Assembly: GCF_011045015.1 (NCBI RefSeq)
Contig: NZ_JAAKZY010000042.1
Location: 1-57,177 of the forward strand
Direction: 5' to 3'
From: Streptomyces scabichelini
Lineage (GTDB): Bacteria > Actinomycetota > Actinomycetes > Streptomycetales > Streptomycetaceae
DNA length: 57,177 nucleotides
Both the position numbers and the translations under genes were made by a program. The notes under the pieces were generated by a model. It saw nothing but the letters and a program-made list of their open reading frames with translations, was not told the DNA's origin and searched no databases. How positions within the stretch are numbered: position 1 is the stretch's first letter; the number at the start of each line of letters is the position of its first letter. Positions 16,669-24,922 of the stretch are shown piece after piece.

Positions 16669-17559
16669 TCATGCGGCCATCATCAGCAGCATCGCGGACA
16701 TGGTTCCGCCCATGCCGATGTGGGCTGCCAGTGCCGCGTCCGGCGCGGCCCCGAGCTTGCGGCGCCGTCCGTGGCCTGACCGCTGGCCCGTCCTGGTCCT
16801 GTCCCACACCGAGAGCGTCAGCGACGCCAGGTAGACGAGCACCGTGTCCGGCATGGCGAGCAGCCAGCGGCTCCAGCCTCCCCGGGAGTCGGCACCCCGG
16901 CCGTCCCGCCTGGTGCCCCGAACCCTTGCCCACACGGACGCACCGATCGACAACAGGAAGTAGACGGCGAGAGCCGCGATCACGAAGCGCCACAGGGAAC
17001 CGGACCCGGCGGAGGAGCCGGCGTCGGCCGCGGCATTCGTCATGCCCGGCATGTCCATCCCGTGCATGGACCCCATGTCATGCATGGACCCCGCCCCATG
17101 CATGCCCTCCATGCCCTCCATCTCGTGCGTGCCCGTCGCGTCCGCCGTGTTCTCCATGCCCGGCATGTGCGCCATGGAGTGCCCGCCGCCCAGCGCCAGC
17201 ACTGGACCGGACGACGTGCTCGTCATGGCCAGCGTCATGATCACCATGCCGAAGCTGCCGACGATCAGGTGCACCCAGTGACGGCCGTGCTTCCACCCGC
17301 CGACGCGCGTGTGCCTGACCGCCATCGCCACGCCCCCGAGCCCGAGGATGCCGAAGGCCACCGCCCACCACATGCCGTAGCCCGCGTACCAGCTGACCGT
17401 CGCCGGCAGGGCCATGGCCGCCATACACAGCCCCATCAGCAGGTCGCCGCCCGCCGCGAACCGGGTCTCACCGCTGGTGGTCACCAACCGGACCGCGCTG
17501 ACCGCGGCCACCAGGACAGAGACCAACGCGATGGCCCAACTGAGCGCGAGGATTCCCAT
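16669..17559 (-). CDS. DUF5134 membrane protein with Met/His-rich loop
   Basis: A 296-residue integral membrane protein with four or five N-terminal membrane segments, a long Met/His-rich stretch (SMAHMPGME, GMEGMHG, MHDMGSMHGMDM at about 135-180) and two or three further segments. DUF5134 has no known activity. The Met/His loop is likely extracytoplasmic and copper-binding (inference). ATG at 17559 is preferred, since GGAAGG lies 5 bases upstream, over GTG at 17565. Operator G is about 100 bases upstream. Confidence 0.82.
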   Translation of the reverse strand: MGILALSWAIALVSVLVAAVSAVRLVTTSGETRFAAGGDLLMGLCMAAMALPATVSWYAGYGMWWAVAFGILGLGGVAMAVRHTRVGGWKHGRHWVHLIVGSFGMVIMTLAMTSTSSGPVLALGGGHSMAHMPGMENTADATGTHEMEGMEGMHGAGSMHDMGSMHGMDMPGMTNAAADAGSSAGSGSLWRFVIAALAVYFLLSIGASVWARVRGTRRDGRGADSRGGWSRWLLAMPDTVLVYLASLTLSVWDRTRTGQRSGHGRRRKLGAAPDAALAAHIGMGGTMSAMLLMMAA

Positions 17560-17655
17560 CTTCACCTTCCCGTTCGTCCGAGCTGGCGGGCCTGCGCTGC
17601 CGACGCCGCCTCGTCGTACGGAGCACCGCGTGGGGCGCTACCTGGGCATTGACTG

Positions 17656-17668
17656 CTAGTGCCCTTAG
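17656..17668 (-). promoter_or_regulatory. BlaI-type operator G
   Basis: CTAG-TGCCC-TTAG followed by TACG. One base off the consensus in one half. It precedes the DUF5134 gene. Confidence 0.5.
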
Positions 17669-17772
17669 TACGTTTCGGAGTCGGAGGGTGTTCAGGTGGC
17701 CGGTGGGATTGCGTACCGCGATCCGGTCGACGGCTTGGAGGAGCACCGGAAACCGCCTGCGGCCGGACAGTC

Positions 17773-18751
17773 TCAACCGAAGTCGTTGACCTGGTCGACC
17801 GTCGAAGGACCGGTGGCCTGCCACTCCTGCGCGCTCAGCAGGCGGGTCCGCTCGGCGAGCCGGTGCAGGGCAGCGACGGCGCCTCGGTCGAGGGGTGCAC
17901 CGCTGTAGCCGACGTAGGCGACCACGCCGGGCGTCGGTTCCCAGGCCAGTACACCGTTGCCGCCGAGCTCGGACGAGATGACCGCGGGCTTGCCGCGCAC
18001 GGTGCCGGAGGGCTGTGCGTCTGAGGCGTACAGCAGGTCCTCTATGCCGCCGCAGCGGGCAACGCCGGTGAAGGTCAGGCCGCGGGACAACTCGCCGGCC
18101 TCACCGACTTCGCCCGATCCGTAACGGGGCCTCGCGCAGATAGTGCGGGCGTGCTGGGCCCGTGGACGCCACCGAGAGTCCGGAGGGCGGCCTGACCTGG
18201 GGACGCCCGGATGCGACCGTGGTCGCGGTGGCGATCTCCACGAGCTGCGACCGCGGCAGGTCACCGCGGACCCGTGCGTACGAGTCCGCGAGCGGCCAGA
18301 CGATCTCACCGTCACGGGCCCAACCCTCTGCGCCACCGATCCCGACCGCGCGGCCGGCCCGAGGCTTTGAGACGGGGAACGTCACCACCGCGCCACTGCG
18401 GCCCAGCGAGCCGTCCGAACGCCGCACCGTCACCGTCCACGGACCGGCATTCGCCGTCCGGTCGTGCCGGTTCAGCGAACCCCGGCCCAAGGCGACTCCT
18501 GTGATCACCAGGCCGGGTGTCTCGTCCCAGGTGTCGGCACCGTCCGGACCGTCCGGGAAGGGGGTGTCGGTCGACGACGCCGGCGACGGGGGCCTCTGAG
18601 GTGCCGTTGACGGCGAGGTGTCTTCCCCAGCCACGACGATGAGGCTCACCACAAGCGCCGCGATCGTCACGACGGCCACCGCCGCCACGATCAACCAACG
18701 CGGCGGTCTCCACGGTGGCCGCTCCGGGCCGCCGCTGAGAATCTCGCTCAT
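17773..18751 (-). pseudogene. single-TM secreted protein gene with frameshift
   Basis: The 5' frame starts at ATG 18751 (GGAGGAGG 8 bases upstream). It encodes a short cytoplasmic head, one membrane segment (about 20-45) and a Pro/Ser linker, then an extracytoplasmic domain with TPGLVITGVALGRGSLN. At about 18120-18135 (a CCCC run) the coherent sequence moves to another frame, which continues with SGEVGEAGELSRG and TFTGVARCGGIEDLLY to the stop at 17773. Either the gene is broken, or the assembly has an indel. I recognise no family. It has no operator of the two island types directly upstream. Confidence 0.6.
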
Positions 18752-19190
18752 GCGCGTAGCCTCCTCCCTGGACGGACAGGCGTACGGCACGGGATGGCAC
18801 CAGCGTCCTGAGCCCATCATGGGCGGACCGGCAGCCATGCCCGTGGTCACGACGTGTCGCGCAGCCGACGCGCCCGCGCGAGACGTCTGTTGGGCGCGCT
18901 TTACGAAGCACCTTCATGTCTTGTGTACACCGCCCGCTGCTCATCGGTTCCATCCCGGACGGAGGCGCACGGCCACATCGAAGTGAGGGGGAGACGGATG
19001 TCCTCGTAGGTTGTATTGGCGGCTTCCGGGCCACCCCTCCGGGGGCTGCGCCGTCAGGCGATGCCGCGCGAGGTCTCTTCCCTCTCCTTTGGTGATCTAA
19101 GGGTTTTCGTAGATGACCGGTCGGAACGTTCTGTTCCCTCGACTCTCGGGGTGCCTCACGTACCGGATATGGCATGTGCCAGACTCGACC
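18752..19190. other. no recognisable gene
   Basis: About 440 bases with no credible frame. A CTAA...TTTTCGTAG string occurs at 19097 and again at 19199, sharing TTTTCGTAG; this might be a degenerate operator pair in front of the ResB relic. Confidence 0.4.
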
Positions 19191-19191
19191 C

Positions 19192-19680
19192 GTGGCTACT
19201 AACAATTTTCGTAGTCTCGCCGATCCTCCCACGCAAGGCGATTCCCCTACGAGCGAATTCGCGCCGCAGGCCGGCGAGCCCAAAGGGCTCGATCCGGCCG
19301 GCTGGCTGCGGTGGGGCTGGCGTTCGCGCCCTAGGAGGGGCGGCAGCCCGCCCAGGCCGCGGACTTCCGCAAGCGCTACCCGGATCTCGCCCCGCTCCTC
19401 GACAAGCTCGGCTTCTTCGACGTCTACGCGTCGCCCTGGTTCGCCGCCGTCTACCTGCTGCTCTTCATCTCGCCGGCCGGCTGCACCGTGCCGAGGACTC
19501 CGCAGTACGTACGAACCCTGCGGTCCCGTCCGCCGAGACCCCCAGCCGTCTGGACCGCCTGCCGCAGCACGCCGTCTGTGGCGTCCGCCGACCGGGGCGA
19601 GGTGCTGCTCACCGCAGGGGACCTGCTGCGACGTCGACGCTTTCGGGTCGCCGTCCGTATTCGATCATCGCCGTCTGACT
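19192..19680 (+). pseudogene. ResB cytochrome c biogenesis protein, 5' relic
   Basis: GTG at 19192 opens a frame ending GLDPAGWLRWGW, typical of the ResB N-terminus before TM1. After a deletion and frameshift it continues as RKRYPDLAPLLDKLGFFDVY, ASPWFAAVYLLLFIS and GCTVPRTPQYVRTLR, which match the ResB TM2 region. Later pieces (SRLDRLPQHAVCGVRRPG) appear in a third frame. TM1 and all the C-terminal part are missing. Confidence 0.65.
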
Positions 19681-19990
19681 GCTCGCCTTCGTCGCCGCCT
19701 GCGCCGAGTGGGCGCTCGGTGGCAGTGCCAAAGTCGTTCGCGTATCCGCTGCCGCCTCGTCGGCACAACGGACTCCGGTTGCGCCCTCACTCGGCCGGGC
19801 GAGGAGCGTGGCCGTGGACGGTGCGACAGGAAGCAGCACGCAAGTGCTGGCACCGCCCGCGGCCACGTCTCCGGAAGAACACCGAACCCCGGCGGGGCGA
19901 CGGCCCTGGCGCGGCCGTTGACAGCTGGAGGGCTGCCGACCCGATAAAGAGCTCATCGCTGTTGAGGCCGTAAGGTGTTCCAGTACTCAG

Positions 19991-20009
19991 TACCCCCTGG
20001 GGGTAGGAT
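19991..20009 (+). promoter_or_regulatory. CsoR-type operator, site 3
   Basis: TACCCC-CTG-GGGGTA at 19991-20005, overlapping a possible -10 TAGGAT (20004-20009). It precedes the DUF6153-multicopper oxidase pair. Confidence 0.75.
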
Positions 20010-20051
20010 GCGACTCCGGTGACCAGTCAGTACGGCACAGGTGGCAAACGC

Positions 20052-20534
20052 ATGGCGATACGGGCAGCTCACAGCGGCGGCGGCATGGCCGTCCGCTGGG
20101 CGTACGGGGTGTTCCTCACTCTGTCCGTCGCGCTGGCCGTGCTCGTCCACCACGAGACGTCCATGACCTCCATGGCCTCAATGACCTCCATGGCGTCCAT
20201 GACGGCCGCGTCGCCCACGTCGGCCTCGGCTCCCATGCCGGCTCCCGCCCACGCCGCTCATTCCATGGCGGGCGCGGCCCATGCGATGGCGGGCGAGGCG
20301 GCACCCTCCGCCTCGGAATCATCCGCGCACGGCGTTGATTCCGGCGCTTGTGCGATGCCTGGCATGCAGCACTGCACCACGGCGAGCGTCGGTTCCGTAC
20401 AGCTGGCCGCGCCAGGCCAGAGCACGTTCGACCCGCCCGCGGACCTGGAGCGTGCCGCGGAAGCCCGTGTCCCCGCCAGTGCGGTCGGCCGTGCCCCGCC
20501 CGATCTGTCCGTCCTCTCGCAACTGCGCATATAG
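20052..20534 (+). CDS. DUF6153 family protein (copy 1)
   Basis: About 160 residues: an N-terminal membrane segment (WAYGVFLTLSVALAVLVHH), a Met/Ser repeat (TSMASM repeated), an Ala/His-rich middle, a CAMPGMQHC motif and a C-terminus ending SVLSQLRI. The family has no known function; all four copies in this window share the membrane anchor, Cys/His/Met middle and final RI. ATG 20052 has AGGTGG 7 bases upstream; the frame is also open from a GTG at 20019. It lies 76 bases before the multicopper oxidase gene and shares the CsoR-controlled promoter, so it may shuttle copper to that enzyme (inference). Confidence 0.75.
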   Translation: MAIRAAHSGGGMAVRWAYGVFLTLSVALAVLVHHETSMTSMASMTSMASMTAASPTSASAPMPAPAHAAHSMAGAAHAMAGEAAPSASESSAHGVDSGACAMPGMQHCTTASVGSVQLAAPGQSTFDPPADLERAAEARVPASAVGRAPPDLSVLSQLRI

Positions 20535-20610
20535 GCCGCGCCGGGCGGCGCGCGATGTGCCGTCCCTCCGCGACCACATCGGCAGTTTCGACACAGAGGA
20601 CAACCACGTA

Positions 20611-22257
20611 ATGAACAGCATCAACCGCCGCTCCGTCCTGCTCGCCGGGCTGGGAGTCGCAGGCGCCGGGGCACTCGCCGCCTGCACCAGCGCGAGCGGC
20701 TCCGGCAGCGGCACCGCCCTGATCAACCCCAACGCCTCGGCGGTCGCCGCCACCGAGAAGAAGCGCAAGGGCACGGGACGTCAGCAGAAGGTCACCCTGA
20801 CCGCCGCACCGGCCGTGATCGACCTGGGCGGCGGGATCATGCCCAAGACCTCGGCCTTCGACGGCCGTACCCCGGGCAAGGAGGTCCGGCTCTCCGTCGG
20901 CGACACCCTGGTCGCCGAGCTGTCCAACCAGCTCCCGAACAGGACCGCCACGTCCATCCACTGGCACGGCATCGCGCTGCGCAACGACATGGATGGCGTG
21001 CCGCCCGCCACCCAGACCGCCGTCCGGGCCGGCTCCACCTTCACGTACAGGTTCATCACCGACGCGCCCGGCACGTACTTCTTCCACCCGCACGTCGGTG
21101 TCCAGCTCGACCGCGGCCTGTATGCCCCGCTGATCGTCGAGGACCCCAGGGAGCCGCTGTCGTACGACGACGAGTGGGTCGTCCTCCTCGACGACTGGGT
21201 CGACGGCGTCACCGGCACCCCCGACGAGGTCTTCGCCGAGCTCAAGCAGGGCATGGGCGGCATGGCGGGGCACGACATGGGGGAGAGCAGCCCCAGTTCC
21301 AGCTCCAGCTCCAGCGGTATGGAGGGCCACGACATGGGGGACATGGGCGGGATGGACATGGGGGACTCCGACTCCGCGTCCCCGTCGGCCTCCGCCTCCT
21401 CGTCCGGCGGCATGTCGATGAAGTTCATGCTCATGGGCGCCGAGAGCGACCTGCTCGGCGGCGACGCCGGTGACGTGAAGTACCCGCACCACCTGATCAA
21501 CGGCCGGGTGGCGACCGACCCGGACGTCTACACCGGCAAGCCCGGCAAGAAGGTACGGCTGAGGATCATCAACGCGGGCGGGGACACCGCCTACCGCCTC
21601 GCCCTCGGCGGCCACAAGCTGACCATCACCCACACCGACGGCTTCCCGGTCCAGCACCAGGAGGTGGACGCCCTGCTGGTCGGCATGGGTGAGCGCTACG
21701 ACGTCCTCGTCACCCTCGGGGACGGCGTCTTCCCGCTCGTCGCAGTGGCCGAGGGCAAGAACGCAAACGGGTTCGCGCTGGTGCGCACGGGCTCGGGGAG
21801 CGCCCCGAAGGCGACCGTCCGCCCGAAGGAACTGAACGGCATGATCATGACGGCCTCCCAGTTGCGCGCCGCAGACGACGTACGGTTGGAGACCGCCAAG
21901 ACCGACGTGACGCACCAGCTCAAGCTGACCGGCGGCATGGACAAGTACAACTGGGCCATCAACGGCAAGCCCTTCGACATGGCCAACCCCGAGGCGAACC
22001 CGATCATGATCGAGGAAGGTCAGCGCGTACGGTTCGACTTCGTCAACGACACCGACATGTGGCACCCGATGCACCTGCACGGCCACACGTACCAGCTCGG
22101 CGACTCAGGGCCGCGCAAGGACACCGCGATCGTGCTGCCCAAGAAGAAGCTGTCCGTCTTCTTCGACGCCGACAACCCGGGCCAGTGGATGCTGCACTGC
22201 CACAACGCCTACCACGGCGAGGCCGGGATGATGGCCAACGTGGCCTATCCGGCCTGA
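20611..22257 (+). CDS. Tat-exported multicopper oxidase
   Basis: A 548-residue oxidase of the CueO/CopA-laccase type that would oxidise Cu(I) to less toxic Cu(II) outside the membrane. An NRRSVLLAG twin-arginine signal ends in a lipobox-like LAAC (about 25), so it is a Tat lipoprotein. Copper ligands: HWHG (117-120), HPH (159-161), HPMHLHGH (near 485) and HCH (529-531). A Met/His/Ser-rich insertion (about 210-265: GMGGMAGHDMG, GMEGHDMGDMGG) resembles the Met-rich copper-feeding region of CueO. The start ATG is weakly preceded by an AGAGGA site. It is downstream of CsoR site 3. Confidence 0.93.
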   Translation: MNSINRRSVLLAGLGVAGAGALAACTSASGSGSGTALINPNASAVAATEKKRKGTGRQQKVTLTAAPAVIDLGGGIMPKTSAFDGRTPGKEVRLSVGDTLVAELSNQLPNRTATSIHWHGIALRNDMDGVPPATQTAVRAGSTFTYRFITDAPGTYFFHPHVGVQLDRGLYAPLIVEDPREPLSYDDEWVVLLDDWVDGVTGTPDEVFAELKQGMGGMAGHDMGESSPSSSSSSSGMEGHDMGDMGGMDMGDSDSASPSASASSSGGMSMKFMLMGAESDLLGGDAGDVKYPHHLINGRVATDPDVYTGKPGKKVRLRIINAGGDTAYRLALGGHKLTITHTDGFPVQHQEVDALLVGMGERYDVLVTLGDGVFPLVAVAEGKNANGFALVRTGSGSAPKATVRPKELNGMIMTASQLRAADDVRLETAKTDVTHQLKLTGGMDKYNWAINGKPFDMANPEANPIMIEEGQRVRFDFVNDTDMWHPMHLHGHTYQLGDSGPRKDTAIVLPKKKLSVFFDADNPGQWMLHCHNAYHGEAGMMANVAYPA

Positions 22258-22345
22258 CCTTCACATCCGTTCATCTCGCGCCGTCCGGGCGGGCCCATCG
22301 GCTGGCGGTGGGTGCGTCCGGACGCGACGGGCGGAGTTGGCTCCG

Positions 22346-22358
22346 CTAAATTCATTAG
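22346..22358. promoter_or_regulatory. BlaI-type operator H (no obvious target)
   Basis: CTAA-ATTCA-TTAG, a perfect core. It sits in the gap between the multicopper oxidase stop and the stop of the small TM gene, so neither gene begins beside it. Confidence 0.55.
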
Positions 22359-22387
22359 TGCATTGATCGTAGTCGGCGCCCGAGTGG

Positions 22388-22642
22388 TTACGGCGAGATG
22401 TCACCCTCATGGGGATCGGTTTCAGGGACGGACCCCACCGGCTCTTCCCGCCTGCGCTGCCGCCGCTCCCTCCATATCAACTCTGCTATGAGGATCACCA
22501 CAAGGATCGCTACCAGGGCCATCGTGAGGGCGTTGATGGTGGAGATCCCTGACAGGAACCCGTCTTCCTCCTTGACGTCCGAAGCGATGTGAATGGTGCT
22601 GGTGATGCTGCTCGGGATGTAGGTGTCGCTGTATCCGGTCAT
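22388..22642 (-). CDS. single-TM small protein
   Basis: An 84-residue protein with an outside-facing N-terminal segment rich in Ser/Thr/Ile, one membrane helix (ALTMALVAILVVILIAELIW, about 38-57) and a basic cytoplasmic start of tail (RERRQRRREE). No Cys or His. I recognise no family. It has a good ribosome site (AGGAGG, 5-7 bases before ATG). Operator I is 60 bases upstream, so it is a member of the BlaI-type regulon. Confidence 0.75.
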   Translation of the reverse strand: MTGYSDTYIPSSITSTIHIASDVKEEDGFLSGISTINALTMALVAILVVILIAELIWRERRQRRREEPVGSVPETDPHEGDISP

Positions 22643-22701
22643 GTCCCCCTCCTGATCCCCCGCTGTCAGGGGTGTGCAACACCTACGTTACCTGAGAGAA
22701 T

Positions 22702-22714
22702 CTAAGGTTCTTAG
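22702..22714 (-). promoter_or_regulatory. BlaI-type operator I
   Basis: CTAA-GGTTC-TTAG followed by TAG; perfect core, upstream of the single-TM gene. Confidence 0.65.
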
Positions 22715-22742
22715 TAGATGTTGCTGCTCTCCAGCGCGCGTC

Positions 22743-22985
22743 TCAGTGGCTGTGTCCGGTTTCCGTGTGGTCGGCCTCGGCCTCGGCGTCGGTTGACGCG
22801 CTCGTCTCTGGTGTCGCGGATTCCGTGTCGGAAGTCGGGGACTCCTCTGTGGTGGCGTGCTCGTCGGACGTCTCGGTGCCCTCCCCGTGGCTGTGTCCGC
22901 TCTCTTCGGACGGCACCGCGAGCCACGGCAGACGGGGCAGCTGCCGAGCCCGCGTACGGGCTCGCGGCGGGGCTGTGGCCGTCCG
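22743..22985 (-). pseudogene. relic of a protein with acidic His-containing tail
   Basis: The minus strand reads LPWLAVPSEESGHSHGEG, then an acidic Ser/Thr/Glu stretch, then ADHTETGHSH and a stop at 22743. The repeated HSH at the end looks like a metal-binding tail, but no start or folded domain is left upstream. I cannot name the family. Confidence 0.35.
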
Positions 22986-23143
22986 TTCCGTGAGCGCGGC
23001 GTGATCATAGCGAGTCCGGACGACGCTGCGCCGTCGGCTTCAAGATCTTCCGCTCGCCTGTGGCGCCCCTTCCAGTACCCCGGCTTCGGCGCTCCTGGAC
23101 GTTCTTGGAGTCATACGCCGCGCCGCTGGAGAGACACTGTGCA

Positions 23144-23172
23144 TTGACATAGACAGACTGTATCGATAAAGC
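23144..23172 (+). promoter_or_regulatory. sigma-70-like promoter
   Basis: TTGACA at 23144-23149 and TAAAGC at 23167-23172, spacer 17, with a TATCGATA palindrome (23161-23168) overlapping the -10. It precedes the methyltransferase-DUF2218 pair. Confidence 0.45.
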
Positions 23173-23237
23173 TGGTCATTGTCATGAGGTCCGGATGGCG
23201 ATCCGGAGGCCCCGACGCGACGGGAAAGGACATCGGC

Positions 23238-23873
23238 ATGGCCGGCTCACTCCATCACCCTCACCACCTCCACCCCGGCTCTGGGAAGGAGTCACCCGAG
23301 CCTGACGACCTGTACGCCGAGCCGCCGCCCTGGGACATCGGACGACCGCAACCGGCATTCCTAGCTCTCGCCGAGGCGAGTGCCGTCCGGGGCCGGGTGC
23401 TGGACGCCGGTTGCGGGACCGGTGAACACGCACTCATGTGTGCCGGGCTCGGCTTGGATGCCACGGGCGTCGACCTCGCCTCCCGGGCCCTGCGCACCGC
23501 CGAGGACAAGGCGCGCGAGCGGGGCCGTACGGCCCGGTTCCTGCACTGGGATGCCCTGAAGCTGGCCGACCTGCGGGAAACCTTCGACACCGTGCTCGAC
23601 TGCGGCCTCTTCCACCTCTTCGACGGCGACGACCGCGCCGCCTACGTCGACAGCCTGCGGGCCGCGATCCGCCCAGGCGGCCGGTACTTCATGCTGTGCT
23701 TCAGCGACCGGCAGCCCGGCGAGTGGGGACGGGTGCACAAGCTCACGCGAGCTGAGATCGAGGCGTCCTTCGCTGACGGATGGCGGATCGATTCCATCGA
23801 GCCCAGCACGATCGACATCACCACCGACCCGGACGACATCCGGGCCTGGCTCGTCGCCCTCACCAGGATCTGA
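23238..23873 (+). CDS. class I SAM-dependent methyltransferase
   Basis: About 211 residues. After a His-rich head (GSLHHPHHLHP) comes DAGCGTGEHAL (motif I for S-adenosylmethionine), TGVDLASRAL, and DTVLDCGLFHLF (motif IV region). The small size and DCGLFH pattern resemble thiopurine/tellurite-type methyltransferases. I use ATG 23238, with GGAAAGGA 6 bases upstream, rather than the in-frame ATG at 23184. It is followed 29 bases later by the DUF2218 gene in an operon. The substrate may be a toxic anion or metalloid, but this is not shown. Confidence 0.82.
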   Translation: MAGSLHHPHHLHPGSGKESPEPDDLYAEPPPWDIGRPQPAFLALAEASAVRGRVLDAGCGTGEHALMCAGLGLDATGVDLASRALRTAEDKARERGRTARFLHWDALKLADLRETFDTVLDCGLFHLFDGDDRAAYVDSLRAAIRPGGRYFMLCFSDRQPGEWGRVHKLTRAEIEASFADGWRIDSIEPSTIDITTDPDDIRAWLVALTRI

Positions 23874-23902
23874 AACCCGTGAGCGGCCGGGAAGGGAACG
23901 CC

Positions 23903-24550
23903 ATGCTGACCGCGGAAGCCCGCGTCGAGACCGAACGCGCGAGCCGCTACCTCGACCAACTCTGCCGGCACGCCCAGCAGATGAAAGGCCACCCCCACTA
24001 TCGGCAGGGCGGTCACGACGGCGATGACACACACAGGCGCCCTTCGGTCCAGCACGTCGAATGGACCGACACCGACGGGACCGTCCGCCTGAGCCTGGGC
24101 CGGTGGACCTTGCGGGCCACTCCGGACGCACTCGTGCTGCACGTCGAGGCCACCACCGAGGAGGATCTGCAAGGGATGCGGGATCTCATCGGGGCACGCG
24201 TCGAAAAGGTCGGCAGGCGCGACCACCTGACGGTGGCCTGGCGACAGCCGCCGGAACCGCCCGGCGCTCTCCCCGGCGCGGGAGACCAGGCCGACACCCC
24301 GCGCCCGAAGGGGCACGGCAACAAGGGACACGTCAACGCGGGCGGCACGAGCCGCCGGTGGACCGTCCGGGCGGTCATCGGAGCCGTGGCGCTGCTGGCC
24401 GTCGCGCACCTGGTGCTGGGCGGCTCCGTGCTGGCGGCCTCGCAGTGGCTGGGCTGGGGCGCCGGTGCCGTCGTCGCGGCAGTCGTCCTCGTGAAGGTCG
24501 TCGGGATGGGCGGTTTCGTGGCCCACCACCGCCGCAGGCGCACCCGGTGA
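23903..24550 (+). CDS. DUF2218 protein with C-terminal membrane segments
   Basis: About 215 residues. The N-terminal ~100 residues match DUF2218 (ARVETERASRYLDQLCRH, ATPDALVLHVEA, GMRDLIGARVEKVGRRD). Unlike a plain DUF2218 protein it continues into two membrane segments (about 160-205) and a basic end. DUF2218 function is unknown, though it is often found with metal genes. The ATG has GGAAGGGA 6 bases upstream. It is co-transcribed with the methyltransferase. Confidence 0.8.
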   Translation: MLTAEARVETERASRYLDQLCRHAQQMKGHPHYRQGGHDGDDTHRRPSVQHVEWTDTDGTVRLSLGRWTLRATPDALVLHVEATTEEDLQGMRDLIGARVEKVGRRDHLTVAWRQPPEPPGALPGAGDQADTPRPKGHGNKGHVNAGGTSRRWTVRAVIGAVALLAVAHLVLGGSVLAASQWLGWGAGAVVAAVVLVKVVGMGGFVAHHRRRRTR

Positions 24551-24654
24551 CGTGGACGCGCGGGATCGCAGCCGACCTCGCCTCGGGGGCATTGAGGTGA
24601 TGTGGGCGACGCAGCGTTCGCCGGGGTTTCTGGCCGATGACGTCGACGGCCGCT

Positions 24655-24900
24655 GCTGACCACCGTCGGCGGACAACCCCGACCGACTGCGCTCGGTAGC
24701 CTCCTTCGCCCACCTGTGCGGCGCCGCCCCACCGCCACCGCCTCAACCGCGGCGGGTGACCGCCAGGCCAACCGCGCCCTGCACACCAGCGTGCTGGTCC
24801 GCATGCGCCACGACTCCCGCACCCGCGCTTAAGTCACTCGCCGCACCGCCGAAAGTATGAACTGTTCACGCTTTTCGCAGTTCGTGCCCCGGCCGAGGGG
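24655..24900 (+). mobile_element. IS110-type transposase, C-terminal relic
   Basis: Translation gives LLTTVGG..., SLLRPPVRRR, then GDRQANRALHTSVLVRMRH and, past an in-frame stop, VTRRTAES. The GxRQANRALHxxVLxRMRxD...RRTAEG pattern is the transposase_20 domain of IS110 elements. The 5' half is absent and a stop interrupts the rest. No element ends were identified. Confidence 0.65.
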
Positions 24901-24922
24901 GGATTGGCCAACAGCGCCCCGA

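Noticed and set aside
13474..16779. An 1101-codon open frame antisense to copA and copZ
   Set aside because: It is the mirror of a high-GC coding region; CopA and CopZ motifs are on the other strand and the frame has only charged low-complexity sequence.
20116..22086. A 656-codon frame antisense to the multicopper oxidase
   Set aside because: Shadow of the oxidase gene, no family motif.
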